A DNA stretch of 64,000 nucleotides, taken from Lysinibacillus xylanilyticus (GTDB lineage: Bacteria > Bacillota > Bacilli > Bacillales_A > Planococcaceae). Below are positions 17,365 through 26,556 of the stretch, piece by piece (within the stretch, counting starts at the first letter, position 1; every line of letters begins with the position of its first letter). The stretch is taken from contig NZ_MDDN01000004.1 in assembly GCF_001708185.1 (NCBI RefSeq), positions 124,001 to 188,000 of the forward strand, read 5' to 3'. The notes below the pieces were generated by a model that was not told the origin of the DNA, made no database searches, and worked only from the letters and a program-made list of their open reading frames with translations. The translations under genes and the position numbers were made by a program.

Positions 17365-17688
17365 GTGAAAAAGCATAAATTACTACCTTTATCGGAAACG
17401 ATGCACTATATTTTACTAGCTTTACGCGAACCGCTTCATGGTTATGCAATGATGCAAAAAATCGAAGAAATGAGCGAAGGTAGTGTAAGGATTGCTGCTG
17501 GGACCATGTATGGGGCAATTGAAAATTTGTTGAAATATCATTGGATTTCGCCTGTAGAGACCCAAGATACGAGGCGTAAGGTTTATCAAACAACAGCTGA
17601 GGGACTAGAAGTATTAACGGCCGAGCAAGAAAGATTGCAGCGAATTTTATCTTTATATGAGGGAGCTGATGGACATGATCAAGTTTAA
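17365..17688 (+). CDS. PadR-family transcriptional regulator
   Basis: The 107-residue winged-helix protein has LSETMHYILLALREPLHGYA, GTMYGAIENLLKYHWI and TRRKVYQTTAEGLEVLTAEQ, the standard PadR N-terminal pattern, with a short C-terminal helix. It starts at a GTG with AGAGGTGTG upstream. Its last codons overlap the start of a DUF2812 gene by 14 bases. PadR-DUF2812 pairs are common in Firmicutes, and the PadR protein usually represses its own operon. Confidence 0.9.
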   Translation: MKKHKLLPLSETMHYILLALREPLHGYAMMQKIEEMSEGSVRIAAGTMYGAIENLLKYHWISPVETQDTRRKVYQTTAEGLEVLTAEQERLQRILSLYEGADGHDQV

Positions 17689-18280
17689 ACTCTTTATTGA
17701 TATCGAAAAGGAAGAAAAATGGTTAAATCATATGTTGTCCAAAGGATGGGTTTGTACAAATGTGATTTCTGGCGGTTTTTATACATTTAAAAAGACAGAT
17801 GATCTTGAACAAGTTATCCGTATTGATTTTCAGCAAGATCTTAAGAAAGAAGAGCGATCTAACTATAAACAGTTATATGAGGATTTTGGATGGCAAACAT
17901 TAAAAGAAACATCGTATGATGGTTCTTATTATTGGTTTAAAAGAAAAGATGGCAATGATGAATTATTTTCTGATAATGATTCGCAAATTGCTAAATATAA
18001 ACGATTAATGAAACATTCCAGCTATTGGGCTATACTCTTTTTTATATGGCTAATGATGTTTTATTCCAATGATAACTTTTACCCTTTCAATATAAAAGAT
18101 GCTTATTTTACGCCAGGTTTATGGGAAAAAGAAGGTTTTTCTTTCCTTTTTTCTTTTTTATTTGAAACACCCCTTGCCATCATGCGGTTTATCCTACCTT
18201 GGCTATTTTCCGCAACTTTCGGTATGTATGTTGTGACTTATTTCCGTTACCGCAAATCTTTACAGCAGTTTATGCAATAA
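17675..18280 (+). CDS. DUF2812-domain membrane protein
   Basis: About 201 residues from the ATG at 17675, which has GAGGGA 9 bases upstream inside the PadR gene. The ORF start at 17657 is too early. The soluble N-terminal domain (FKLFIDIEKEEKWLNHMLSK, GFYTFKKTDDLEQVIRIDFQ) is DUF2812. Two or three helices follow at about 118-135 and 155-190. It is translationally coupled to the PadR gene. The function is unknown; because it is controlled by a PadR repressor it may act in response to membrane-active compounds, which is inference. Confidence 0.85.
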   Translation: MIKFKLFIDIEKEEKWLNHMLSKGWVCTNVISGGFYTFKKTDDLEQVIRIDFQQDLKKEERSNYKQLYEDFGWQTLKETSYDGSYYWFKRKDGNDELFSDNDSQIAKYKRLMKHSSYWAILFFIWLMMFYSNDNFYPFNIKDAYFTPGLWEKEGFSFLFSFLFETPLAIMRFILPWLFSATFGMYVVTYFRYRKSLQQFMQ

Positions 18281-18285
18281 ACAGC

Positions 18286-18326
18286 AAGGAACCACTTACA
18301 GCACGTGTAAGATGGCTCCTTTTTTG
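18286..18326 (+). terminator. Convergent terminator
   Basis: AAGGAACCACTTACA pairs imperfectly with TGTAAGATGGCTCCTT and is followed by six Ts on the plus strand. It lies between the DUF2812 stop and the convergent L25 gene. Confidence 0.7.
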
Positions 18327-18329
18327 TTT

Positions 18330-18965
18330 CTATTCTTCTGATGCAGGTGTATTTTTCCCAGTAGCCTCGATTACTTCTGGGGTACCATCTACTGTGTCGT
18401 CCTCCTGTACATTTTCAGCAGCAGGCGGTGTAATTGTCACTAATGTATAGTCATCTTCTTGTAAAATTTCAAAGGAAAACTTTTGACGAATATCTCCTAC
18501 ATAAAGTGATGTTCCGATGGCTACATCAGTCACATCCACCTCTATTGTTTCAGGGATTTTAGTTGGATTTACTTTTATTCGAACTTCACGATTAGGCTGT
18601 AATAGGAATCCACCATCTGCAACTCCAATGGCATTACCGGTAACCGTTACTGGAATATCAACCTCTAGTTCCTCCGCCATATTAATGGACTTGAAATCTA
18701 CATGCTTAACATTGCCTTTTAATGCACAACGTTGCACTTCTGTTAGTACTGCGTTGATCCGATTACCGTCAACATCTAATTGAAAGACACTTTTATTTCC
18801 GAATGCCGCTAACATTTTTGCAAATACTCTAGCATCAAGCGATATTGCTGTTGGCTCCATTTGATAGCCATAAACAACACCTGGAATAGCACCTTTCTGC
18901 CTAAGCTGAGTTAATGATGATTGACGCCCTTTTTCACGTTTATTTGCGGTTAAAACAGTACTCAT
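18330..18965 (-). CDS. ctc: Ribosomal protein L25/general stress protein Ctc
   Basis: About 211 residues: an N-terminal L25 5S rRNA-binding barrel (LTANKREKGRQSSLTQLRQK, GAIPGVVYGY) followed by the TL5/Ctc C-terminal domain (VDFKSINMAEELEVDIPVTV, REVRIKVNPTKIPETIEVDV) and an acidic tail. In Bacillus Ctc binds 5S rRNA and is induced by general stress; a dedicated SigB site was not identified here. M1 and M3 (18971, 18965) are both possible. AAAGGGG lies 3-4 bases from the first and 9-10 from the second, so the second is favoured. The usual neighbours (prs, spoVC/pth) are absent, so this is a displaced or additional copy. Confidence 0.88.
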   Translation of the reverse strand: MSTVLTANKREKGRQSSLTQLRQKGAIPGVVYGYQMEPTAISLDARVFAKMLAAFGNKSVFQLDVDGNRINAVLTEVQRCALKGNVKHVDFKSINMAEELEVDIPVTVTGNAIGVADGGFLLQPNREVRIKVNPTKIPETIEVDVTDVAIGTSLYVGDIRQKFSFEILQEDDYTLVTITPPAAENVQEDDTVDGTPEVIEATGKNTPASEE

Positions 18966-19137
18966 CGTCATTTTCCCCTTTCATGGAAACTAGTCTCATA
19001 AAAGGTTTTGCCCGTTCTATAGATTTTTATACATTTAATCAATTTCTACAATCAACGCGAAGCTTCCAAAATGTTCCAGCGTCTGTCTCTTCATTTAAAA
19101 GGATACTCCAACAACAACATATTTTAAAAAGATTAAA

Positions 19138-19162
19138 AGCCGAGACGTATTTATGCTCGGCT
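19138..19162 (-). terminator. Terminator of SLH gene
   Basis: AGCCGAG / CTCGGCT with an 11-base loop, 13 bases after the stop of the minus-strand SLH gene, followed by TTTTAATC. Confidence 0.75.
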
Positions 19163-19174
19163 AATTTTATCCTA

Positions 19175-20089
19175 TTATAATCTTCCAGCAGCGCTCAATG
19201 TCACCACTAGCATTTTGGCAAACTCTCCACGTGTAATATATTGATTTGGCGATAGATTTTCATTGTAGTCTAGAGCACCAATGGCATACAATGTCTCCGT
19301 ATGACGCAATGTTTCCCCTTGGAGATTGTAAGTATCTCGATAAGGTAAAACTGCATATTCTTCTTGTACAAAATCAACAGCATCTAATGTCCGCCCTAGC
19401 ATTAAAATTGCCTGCTGGCGTGTTATTTTTCCATTTGGATCAAATAATTCTTGCGTTTTCCCTTTAATAATCCCTAGAGAATGTAAGGCACCAACATATC
19501 CACCATACCAAGATTTTTTGGCATCAATGTCTTTGAATTGTGTTGGTTGTACTTGCTGAAAGCTGAATGCACGAGCTAGTAATGCACTAAATTGAGCACG
19601 CGTTAAGGAATCATTAATGCCAAAATTATTTGCGGTTCTTCCTTGAACAATTCCCCGCTTCGCTAAAGTACTAATGTACGTACTGTATGCTGAATGACCT
19701 GTATCACGAAAATAATTGGGCTGTGGATTCACAAATTTTAATTCCGCATTATTATGAAGCGTTACAATCACTCGGTCCCCTAAATCTCGATAAGCAACAG
19801 GCTCCATTACGCCTTTTTTAGCAACTTGCTTTAATACACCATCCTGACCATTTTTGAAGATTTCCACTTCAAGCGGCTGACGGTTATTGACAATATCTGC
19901 TTTAATGCTAAAAATATCTCCTTTTTCAGATGCATTAATGGTAGCACCATATGCAGAGTAAACTGTCATATTTGGCGTTTTCATATGTACATAATTCGTT
20001 GGCTCTTGATAGGCATATGCTTGTAGGGGGGTAGCAAGTGATAGACCTAACATTCCTATTAACACTACCTTTGGAATTTTCCCTTCCAT
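19175..20089 (-). CDS. Secreted protein with C-terminal SLH repeats
   Basis: About 304 residues from the ATG at 20089, where AAGGAGG lies at ideal spacing; the longer start at 20110 overlaps that site. A signal peptide (KVVLIGMLGLSLATPLQAYA) precedes a domain of about 100 residues (MTVYSAYGATINASEKGDIF onward). Three SLH-type repeats follow: FRDTGHSAYSTYISTLAKRG with GINDSLTRAQFSALLARAF, FKDIDAKKSWYGGYVGALHS with ITRQQAILMLGR, and a third ending ITRGEFAKMLVVTLSAAGRL. The SLH repeats should anchor it to the wall polymer. The N-terminal domain is not recognised. Confidence 0.87.
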   Translation of the reverse strand: MEGKIPKVVLIGMLGLSLATPLQAYAYQEPTNYVHMKTPNMTVYSAYGATINASEKGDIFSIKADIVNNRQPLEVEIFKNGQDGVLKQVAKKGVMEPVAYRDLGDRVIVTLHNNAELKFVNPQPNYFRDTGHSAYSTYISTLAKRGIVQGRTANNFGINDSLTRAQFSALLARAFSFQQVQPTQFKDIDAKKSWYGGYVGALHSLGIIKGKTQELFDPNGKITRQQAILMLGRTLDAVDFVQEEYAVLPYRDTYNLQGETLRHTETLYAIGALDYNENLSPNQYITRGEFAKMLVVTLSAAGRL

Positions 20090-20192
20090 ATTACTCCTCC
20101 TTCTTTTCATCTAGAACTATCATACTGGATTTCTCTATGTAAAAATATAGTATTTTTAGCACATTCACCAACACTTTAGTGCCATTTAAAAA

Positions 20193-20234
20193 CTACGCTT
20201 CAATTGTTTAGACTTCCGAACAATTGAAGCGTAG
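20193..20234 (-). terminator. Intrinsic terminator of yjjG-like gene
   Basis: A perfect 16-bp stem (CTACGCTTCAATTGTT and its complement) with a 10-base loop and TTTTT on the minus strand. Confidence 0.9.
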
Positions 20235-20247
20235 CTCAAACATGCAC

Positions 20248-20952
20248 TTACAGAATTGCTATTTTATTATCTAATAATACATGTAACTCATAAAGCTTTT
20301 TAATTTCAAAATGTGGTTGAATATCGCTTGTATTTTCTATATTACGTATATTAAACCAGCATGTATCAATACCGGCCTGTAATCCGCCTTTAACATCCGA
20401 AGTTAAAGAATCCCCAATAATTAGGGTTTTATCTTTATTTAGATCTTCGATACGTTCAAAAACATAATCGAAGAATGCTGGCATTGGTTTTTGATAGCCA
20501 GTTTGCTCCGAGATAAAGATACCTTTGAAAAATTGCGCTAAATTAGCATCCTCTAATCGTTTATTTTGAGTCATTGTTTTCCCATTTGAAACGACATATA
20601 ATTCATAGCTATCTGCAAGCTGTGCGATTACTTCATAGGCACCGTCTACATAATGATGTGCCTCTTTCAAATATTTTTGGAAGATTGCTTCAAAGTATTC
20701 CCCATCTACATCTAGGCCGAATTCCTTTAACGCAATTGAAAATCGAGTGTTATGTAGTGTATCTTTAGACACCTCTCCCCGTTCAAAAGCACGCCACATC
20801 GATTCATTAATCTCTTTATAACGAGCAATCATCGTTGGAGTAGTTGCAATATTTTCCTGTTTAAATAAACGGTCAAGGGCTGCATTTTCAGCTAAGTCAA
20901 AATCTAATAATGTGTCATCCACGTCGAACAATAATGTTTCATATTTAGTCAT
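20248..20952 (-). CDS. yjjG: HAD-family pyrimidine 5'-nucleotidase (YjjG/YfnB type)
   Basis: The 234-residue HAD hydrolase has motif I LLFDVDDTLLDFD (Asp10 nucleophile and Asp12), motif II VVSNGKT, the lysine in YQKPMPAFFDYVF, and motif IV IIGDSLTSDVKGG. The four-helix cap lies between motif I and II. YjjG-type enzymes dephosphorylate (modified) pyrimidine nucleoside monophosphates in the cytoplasm and help clear non-canonical nucleotides. AGTAGGAAATGAC precedes the ATG. Monocistronic with its own terminator. Confidence 0.88.
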   Translation of the reverse strand: MTKYETLLFDVDDTLLDFDLAENAALDRLFKQENIATTPTMIARYKEINESMWRAFERGEVSKDTLHNTRFSIALKEFGLDVDGEYFEAIFQKYLKEAHHYVDGAYEVIAQLADSYELYVVSNGKTMTQNKRLEDANLAQFFKGIFISEQTGYQKPMPAFFDYVFERIEDLNKDKTLIIGDSLTSDVKGGLQAGIDTCWFNIRNIENTSDIQPHFEIKKLYELHVLLDNKIAIL

Positions 20953-21217
20953 GTCATTTCCTACTTTCTTTGGTGCAATATTACCATCTTGGTACTTCTA
21001 TCATAACGTTTTTTTAAAAAAATAACAGGAAATGTACCCAACCTCTCTTTTTACAGAATTTTTGGAAATGTCTTTAAAAAAAGTCGTTAAAATTATTTCC
21101 TTAATTGGGTAATAAATATGATCATCTAACCTAAAAATAGCCCTTTCGATAATTTCGTATTTGAAATTTTTAGCGAATATGAGACAATAGAATGCTAGAA
21201 AGGAAGATGTACGAATT

Positions 21218-22330
21218 ATGACGACCCTACAAAAAATTACGCCTGTCTTTGATCCATGGGAAGCGTATTTAGATGTTGAACAACATGGGCATATGACCCT
21301 ATCTAATATTGAATTTACAACGACAACACTTTGTAATATGCGCTGTGCACATTGCGCGGTTGGCTATACATTGCAAACTAAAGATCCTGAAGCACTTCCA
21401 ATGGAGCTGATTACAAAGCGACTGGATGAAATTCCGCACTTAAAAACGCTAAGCATTACTGGTGGAGAACCGATGATGTCTAAGAAATCCGTTCAAAACT
21501 ATGTATTGCCTTTATTGAAATATGCACATGAACGAGGCGTGCGAACACAAATCAACTCAAATCTAACAATAGAGCCCGAACGTTATTTAATGATTGCACC
21601 GTATTTAGATGTGCTACATATTTCACATAACTGGGGCACAGTTGATGAATTTGTTGAAACAGGCTTTGCCATGATGGAGCGAAAACCAACGTATGAGCAG
21701 CGTGCCGCTTTATTCCAACGCATGATCGACAACTCAAAAATGCTTGCAGAACACGGTGTAATGGTATCGGCGGAAACAATGTTAAACAAAAAAACTTTAC
21801 CATACTTAGAACATATCCATAATCAAATCATTAACGACATGAAATGCGCACGCCATGAAGTGCATCCTATGTACCCTTCAGACTTTGCAAGTGCCCTTAC
21901 GTCTTTATCACTTGAGGAAACACGTGAAGCTATTCATCATCTACTTGATGTTCGAGATGAAAACACGTGGATGCTATTTGGCACGCTTCCGTTCTATCCA
22001 TGTAGCGTGAATGAAGAAGATCAAAAGCTCTTAAAACGACTAAGAGAAGCAAAAAACGTTACGATGCGTAATGATCCAGATGGTCGCTCACGCTTAAATA
22101 TCAATATCTTTACAGGTGATGTCATCGTGACAGACTTTGGCGACACACCTGCACTTGGAAATATTGTGAACGATGAACTGCCTGCAATTTTTGATAAATG
22201 GATGGCAACAGATTTAGCGAAATCACTAAACTGTCATTGTCCAGCAGTAAAATGCTTAGGTCCAAACGTTCTTGTTAAAAATATGTATTATAAAAATGCA
22301 CAGTTTGTTAGCGGCTCTGCTACAGTGTAA
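21218..22330 (+). CDS. yfkAB: YfkAB-type radical SAM protein
   Basis: The 370-residue protein has the radical SAM cluster motif CNMRCAHC (Cys39, Cys43, Cys46), SITGGEPMMS for SAM binding, and C-terminal cysteines (HCPAVKCLGP) that could hold an auxiliary cluster. This matches the full-length YfkAB family of Bacilli, whose product is unknown. AGAAAGGAAGATG precedes the ATG. It is monocistronic with a strong terminator. Confidence 0.9.
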   Translation: MTTLQKITPVFDPWEAYLDVEQHGHMTLSNIEFTTTTLCNMRCAHCAVGYTLQTKDPEALPMELITKRLDEIPHLKTLSITGGEPMMSKKSVQNYVLPLLKYAHERGVRTQINSNLTIEPERYLMIAPYLDVLHISHNWGTVDEFVETGFAMMERKPTYEQRAALFQRMIDNSKMLAEHGVMVSAETMLNKKTLPYLEHIHNQIINDMKCARHEVHPMYPSDFASALTSLSLEETREAIHHLLDVRDENTWMLFGTLPFYPCSVNEEDQKLLKRLREAKNVTMRNDPDGRSRLNINIFTGDVIVTDFGDTPALGNIVNDELPAIFDKWMATDLAKSLNCHCPAVKCLGPNVLVKNMYYKNAQFVSGSATV

Positions 22331-22335
22331 AAATG

Positions 22336-22377
22336 AAAAATGTCCAATGCAAAAGTCTATATGCATTGGACATTTTT
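22336..22377 (+). terminator. Intrinsic terminator of yfkAB
   Basis: AAATGTCCAATGCA pairs with TGCATTGGACATTT, followed by TTT. Confidence 0.88.
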
Positions 22378-22488
22378 TATACTATAGTATTGTTTAATAA
22401 ATATTTCGGTTGCATTGAAAATGAAAAAGCATCGGGTCACTATAAATTTTATGAAAAAGTGAATATATCCATACTTTATATGTGTTTC

Positions 22489-23466
22489 TTACAGTAAATC
22501 TAAGCTTTTTATTCTTTCAATTTCTTCTCTCGATAAGCCTAATAAATCCATTATTTCTTCAACCGTTTCATGACGTTTCAGCAATTTTTTCACTAACTCT
22601 ATTTGCGCTTGTTTACGCCCTTGCTCTATTCCCCGCTCTATTCCCTGCTCTATTCCTTGTTCTCTCCCTTTATTGATTCCATCAATGTAGCGAGCTTCTT
22701 CATCTAAGATATACTTTAAGCGAGACTGATAAGCAAGAATTGTTTCAGGGGATTGACTAATTTCTCCCCATGTATCAAATGCTGCACGTAAGTTTTCATC
22801 TTTCATTGCTAACTCCTCCAATTCACGATATATCTCTGCATATACTTTCTTTTTCCGACCATCGACCATACCAAGTAATAACAACCATCGAATTAAGATA
22901 TCATCAAGTGCATCCAATTTTTCTTCATGCCAGAGAGTAATAAACTTGTTCATCTCGATAAAGTGGATTTCCAGCACATCTTCGTCTGGCATTAGCCTTG
23001 ATAATATTCTGTCTTCATACAGATGATAAGTACTATGATAATCTTTGATGTCTTTAAACATTGTAAAATCGCATATATTGATCGTAATGGTTGGGCGTAA
23101 TTCACTATATCCCATACCTCTGACTAGTTGGGTTTCATACATTTTTGCCCAATAATATAGCGTTCTCTTTGTCATATCTTGCTGATTGGATAGTTGGATT
23201 TCCACATTGATAAAATCACCATTTTGTGTTTTCACAAGAATATCGAGCCGAGATTGTTTATCGTCCTGATATTCACCGCCCAATTCATGCTGAATAAATG
23301 TTACTTCTTTAATAGTATCTCGCCCAGTAAGCTTTAAAACTGCATTCAAAAAAACTATCGTAATTTTTTTATTCTTTTCACTACCGAACAATTGCTTGAA
23401 GGCAAAATCAACCTTCAAATCAAAAAACTTATCTAACGGAATTCTTCGTATTGCTTTTCGATTCAT
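22489..23466 (-). CDS. Rpn-family PD-(D/E)XK nuclease/putative transposase
   Basis: The 325-residue protein starts RIPLDKFFDLKVDFAFKQLF and carries SRLDILVKTQNGDFINVEIQ, where Asp and E-x-Q fit the PD-(D/E)XK nuclease core of the Rpn (recombination-promoting nuclease, transposase_31-like) family. Near residues 270-290 there is a short degenerate repeat (REQGIEQGIERGIEQGRKQA) leading into a C-terminal helical piece (RHETVEEIMDLLGLSREEIE), the usual architecture of this family. E. coli RpnA promotes recA-independent recombination. No terminal inverted repeats were seen, so mobility is unproven. Confidence 0.85.
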   Translation of the reverse strand: MNRKAIRRIPLDKFFDLKVDFAFKQLFGSEKNKKITIVFLNAVLKLTGRDTIKEVTFIQHELGGEYQDDKQSRLDILVKTQNGDFINVEIQLSNQQDMTKRTLYYWAKMYETQLVRGMGYSELRPTITINICDFTMFKDIKDYHSTYHLYEDRILSRLMPDEDVLEIHFIEMNKFITLWHEEKLDALDDILIRWLLLLGMVDGRKKKVYAEIYRELEELAMKDENLRAAFDTWGEISQSPETILAYQSRLKYILDEEARYIDGINKGREQGIEQGIERGIEQGRKQAQIELVKKLLKRHETVEEIMDLLGLSREEIERIKSLDLL

Positions 23467-23629
23467 CAGGCATCACCTCTTTTTTATTACTATCATTATA
23501 GCACGGGTTACTATTAGACCTCTATAAAACATCAAAAACGAATTATGTTACTTACAAAACCTTAAATATGTGTAAAGAACTATTAATCTCAATTACAGAG
23601 CCATCGAAGAAGATGATAAAGTTTAGTAT

Positions 23630-23675
23630 AAAAAAGAAGCCATGTTCATTTTACTGAAACATAGCTCTTTTTTCG
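23630..23675. terminator. Bidirectional hairpin in a gene-free stretch
   Basis: AAAAGAAGCCATGTT pairs with AAACATAGCTCTTTT with mismatches, and A- and T-runs lie outside. No gene was found in 23467-23821 otherwise. Confidence 0.6.
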
Positions 23676-23821
23676 TTAATTTCCAAAACACTTCTTATAT
23701 TTCTGCTACTATCAAAGGAACGGATTTTTGTATCTTTATATATTACATGCCACCATACTTATGATTCTATATTTTGAAATGTAAAGTTTAATATATACTT
23801 ACATCTGTAACTACATTATTT

Positions 23822-24814
23822 TTACAACAATTCCTTTGCAAGTAGCTTATAGGAATTCATGCGACTTTTTAGTGCATATTGATTGCAATTAAGCATCACT
23901 TCGTCAAATCCATACTGCTCTTGCTCTGCCACTAAAAATTCAGCGATTTCCTTAGGAGTTCCAACAAGATTGGCTTTACGATTATCGGCAATTGTCATTT
24001 TATCCAATTCCGTAAGTGGGTAATCCTGTGCTTCCTCAGGTGACATTACCTGAATGATTTGTCCCTTCATAAGCTGGAGACGAGTAATATCAATAGGTCT
24101 AGCCAAATATTCCGCTTCCTCTAATGTATCTGCAACTGTCGCCGCATAGGTAACGATTATTTGTGGTTTCTCCATGTAATAGGAAGGTGTAAAGTAAGTT
24201 TTATACGCATCAAAAATATCCTTTGTCATATTTCCAGTGAAAAACTGCGCATATGAATAACCCACACCTAGTCGTCCTGCCTGCATAGCGCTTTGACCAC
24301 TAGAACCAAGTAACCAAGCCTCTGGTAATTGAATATTTACTGGTGCCGCTATCACTTGGTCATAAACATTTTCGCCCGTTTTTTGATTATTCATCAATTT
24401 TAAAATGATTTCAAGCTTATCATATTGCTCTGTAAATCGTTCTCTTCGGCCTTCTGCTAGTGCATAAATAGAGGCATGGTCGCCACCAGGGGCTCTGCCT
24501 ACACCAAAGTCAATTCGATTCGGTGCCAAGCCACATAATGTTTTAAAGACCTCTGCCAGTTTATACGGTGAATAGTGCATCATCATCACGCCACCTGTAC
24601 CGATGCGAAGACGCTTTGTTTTCGCAGCTAAAAAAGCAGCTGTCACCTCGGGCGCTGAACTTGCCAATGAATGACTATTATGATGCTCCGCTAGCCACAT
24701 ACGATGATAGCCAAGCTCTTCACCTAAAAGCGCTATTTGTTCTGTGCGCTGAAAGGCTTCCTCCGCAGTATGGCCTTTTGGTACAGGCATTTGATCTAAA
24801 ATACTTAATCTCAT
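23822..24814 (-). CDS. LLM-class flavin-dependent oxidoreductase (luciferase-like)
   Basis: About 330 residues from the ATG at 24814, which follows GAGGTG at about 6 bases; the longer start overlaps that site. The TIM-barrel monooxygenase pattern is clear: RLSILDQMPVPKGHTAEEAF, YHRMWLAEHHNSHSLASSAP, RIGTGGVMMMHYSPYKLAEV and RIDFGVGRAPGG. This is the MsnO8/alkanal-monooxygenase-like group (B. subtilis YceB/YwcH-like). These enzymes use reduced flavin from a reductase. The natural substrate is unknown. Confidence 0.87.
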   Translation of the reverse strand: MRLSILDQMPVPKGHTAEEAFQRTEQIALLGEELGYHRMWLAEHHNSHSLASSAPEVTAAFLAAKTKRLRIGTGGVMMMHYSPYKLAEVFKTLCGLAPNRIDFGVGRAPGGDHASIYALAEGRRERFTEQYDKLEIILKLMNNQKTGENVYDQVIAAPVNIQLPEAWLLGSSGQSAMQAGRLGVGYSYAQFFTGNMTKDIFDAYKTYFTPSYYMEKPQIIVTYAATVADTLEEAEYLARPIDITRLQLMKGQIIQVMSPEEAQDYPLTELDKMTIADNRKANLVGTPKEIAEFLVAEQEQYGFDEVMLNCNQYALKSRMNSYKLLAKELL

Positions 24815-24888
24815 TGAACACACCTCTTTGTCTCTATGTCCTCCTCTTCACTCTAATATAGGAAGTTCGTTTTACAAAGTAAAAGACC

Positions 24889-25314
24889 TTACTCATAGGC
24901 AAGCTGCTCCAAATGCCATGTTTCATAAACCATGCCAATAAGCATTCGTCTTTGTTCTGCACTCAATACTTCATCATTAAACTTCGTCGCATAAACAGTA
25001 AATTGCTGGGTTTGTTCATCTACTACAAACTGTAAAATCGCATGCCCCTTTTCACCTTGAAATGTAATATCACCTGATAATTCGACAACATGCTCACCCG
25101 TTTTAGCCTGATAATATCGCCAATATGGTTCAAAAAATGCATAATTAAATGCATTACGAACAGCTACATCCGAAAAATTTTCCAAATATCCTTCTTTCAC
25201 TATATTGATATACTCATGATCTGTAATATCTTTTTTAGCATTATAAACATATCCGACAAGTAGCCCCATAAGGACAACACAAATAAATACTCTTACATGA
25301 TTTGCTAAACTCAA
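24889..25314 (-). CDS. Hypothetical protein with N-terminal membrane anchor
   Basis: The 141-residue protein has one N-terminal hydrophobic segment (VFICVVLMGLLVGYVY). An extracellular domain of about 115 residues (AVRNAFNYAFFEPYWRYYQA, GEKGHAILQFVVDEQTQQFT, RRMLIGMVYETWH) follows. The start appears to be a TTG at 25314 with GGGG about 12 bases upstream, which is weak. The domain looks like a small secreted fold, but I cannot assign a family. Same strand as, and 75 bases before, the LLM oxidoreductase gene. Confidence 0.65.
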   Translation of the reverse strand: MSLANHVRVFICVVLMGLLVGYVYNAKKDITDHEYINIVKEGYLENFSDVAVRNAFNYAFFEPYWRYYQAKTGEHVVELSGDITFQGEKGHAILQFVVDEQTQQFTVYATKFNDEVLSAEQRRMLIGMVYETWHLEQLAYE

Positions 25315-25540
25315 ATGTCATCACGTCCCCTTTACGTAAAGAACACTATCACCTACATAATACATTAAAAAATGCACTTAAAATAGAATATTTTTGATTT
25401 TTGTAGAATTTTAAAATATTAAATTAAATTTCAATACTACTCTATTAAAAAAATAATAGAGAAATACTATTTAAGCTATTTACAGTTATTTTTCATTTCG
25501 CTAATATCAAATTATTATCATAGAAAAGAGATGACCTATT

Positions 25541-26308
25541 GTGCCTTTCGATTTAGATGTAAACATTTTACTCATTCTTATCTTTTTTGGCTTTCTTGCT
25601 GCATTTATCGATTCTGTTGTAGGAGGCGGCGGGCTTATTTCATTACCAGCGCTTATGTTTGTTGGTCTTCCACCATCTGCGGCCGTGGCAACCAATAAAT
25701 TAGCAGGTACAATGGGGTCACTAACAAGCACTTTGACTTTTTATCGCTCTGGACAATTAGATATTAAATCCGTTTATAAATTGTTCCCGTTTGCTTTTAT
25801 AGGTTCAATGATTGGTGCATGGATTGTCCATCTGATGGATCCTAGCGTTCTCAAACCATTAATGCTTGTAATGCTAGCAGCCGTAGCTATTTACACTATT
25901 TTCAAAAAAGACTGGGGTAGCATGTCTACCCATAAAAAATTGACACCTAAACGTTACGCATTTTTTGTGGTGATCATTACCTTAATTGGGTTCTATGACG
26001 GCTTTTTAGGGCCAGGGGCAGGCTCATTTCTACTATTTGCCTTTTTAATGGTTGGCTTTGACTTTTTAAAATCAGCAGGCAATGCCAAATTTTTAAATTT
26101 CGCAAGTAATATTGCCGCCCTTCTTATGTTTATATACTTAGGGCAAATAAATTATGCCTATGGTTTACCAATGGGACTTGCACAAATTGCTGGAGCCATT
26201 GTTGGTTCTAAATTTGCCATTAAACGTGGGAGTGGGTATGTACGTAAATTATTTATCGTAGTGACAATTCTATTACTATTGAAAAATACATATGACTATT
26301 TTTCATAA
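25541..26308 (+). CDS. TSUP (TauE/SafE)-family anion transporter
   Basis: The 255-residue membrane protein has two half repeats: GFLAAFIDSVVGGGGLISLP followed by GLPPSAAVATNKLAGTMGSL, and LIGFYDGFLGPGAGSFLLFA followed by SAGNAKFLNFASNIAALL. These are the signatures of the TauE/SafE family, which moves sulfite, sulfoacetate and similar organosulfur anions. Translation starts at a GTG. The substrate is not defined. It appears monocistronic. Confidence 0.88.
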   Translation: MPFDLDVNILLILIFFGFLAAFIDSVVGGGGLISLPALMFVGLPPSAAVATNKLAGTMGSLTSTLTFYRSGQLDIKSVYKLFPFAFIGSMIGAWIVHLMDPSVLKPLMLVMLAAVAIYTIFKKDWGSMSTHKKLTPKRYAFFVVIITLIGFYDGFLGPGAGSFLLFAFLMVGFDFLKSAGNAKFLNFASNIAALLMFIYLGQINYAYGLPMGLAQIAGAIVGSKFAIKRGSGYVRKLFIVVTILLLLKNTYDYFS

Positions 26309-26449
26309 TTGGTTCGAAGGGAGACTTCTGTACCTGTCGCTTTCGGTACAAAAATTATCTGCTGAAGGAAGTACAATTATTTTCATCACAACACTTAAAT
26401 GGTTGTGTATGATCGCTTTTGTTTTTGTATGGTACTACTTTAGAATGAT

Positions 26450-26480
26450 AAAACTTATCTCATAGTAGAGGTAAGTTTTT
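26450..26480 (+). terminator. Terminator upstream of sigV
   Basis: AAAACTTATCTC pairs with AGGTAAGTTTT, then T-run. It separates the TSUP gene (and the 240-base gap) from the sigV promoter. Confidence 0.65.
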
Positions 26481-26490
26481 TTATTGCTAT

Positions 26491-26518
26491 CAACTTTTTC
26501 TCCCCTTTTGCACGTCTA
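26491..26518 (+). promoter_or_regulatory. Candidate ECF-type promoter of sigV-rsiV
   Basis: CAACTTTTT (26491) and CGTCTA (26513-26518) resemble the AAC / CGTC boxes of ECF sigma promoters, as expected for autoregulation of sigV. The spacing is slightly longer than usual for SigW-type promoters, so this is tentative. Confidence 0.4.
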
Positions 26519-26556
26519 GTAGTTGTATACAATTTGAAAATTAAAAAGGAGCTTCT

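Noticed and set aside
22489-23466. Rpn-family gene as an active transposon
   Set aside because: No terminal inverted repeats or target duplications were seen. The family name includes transposase, but mobility is not shown.
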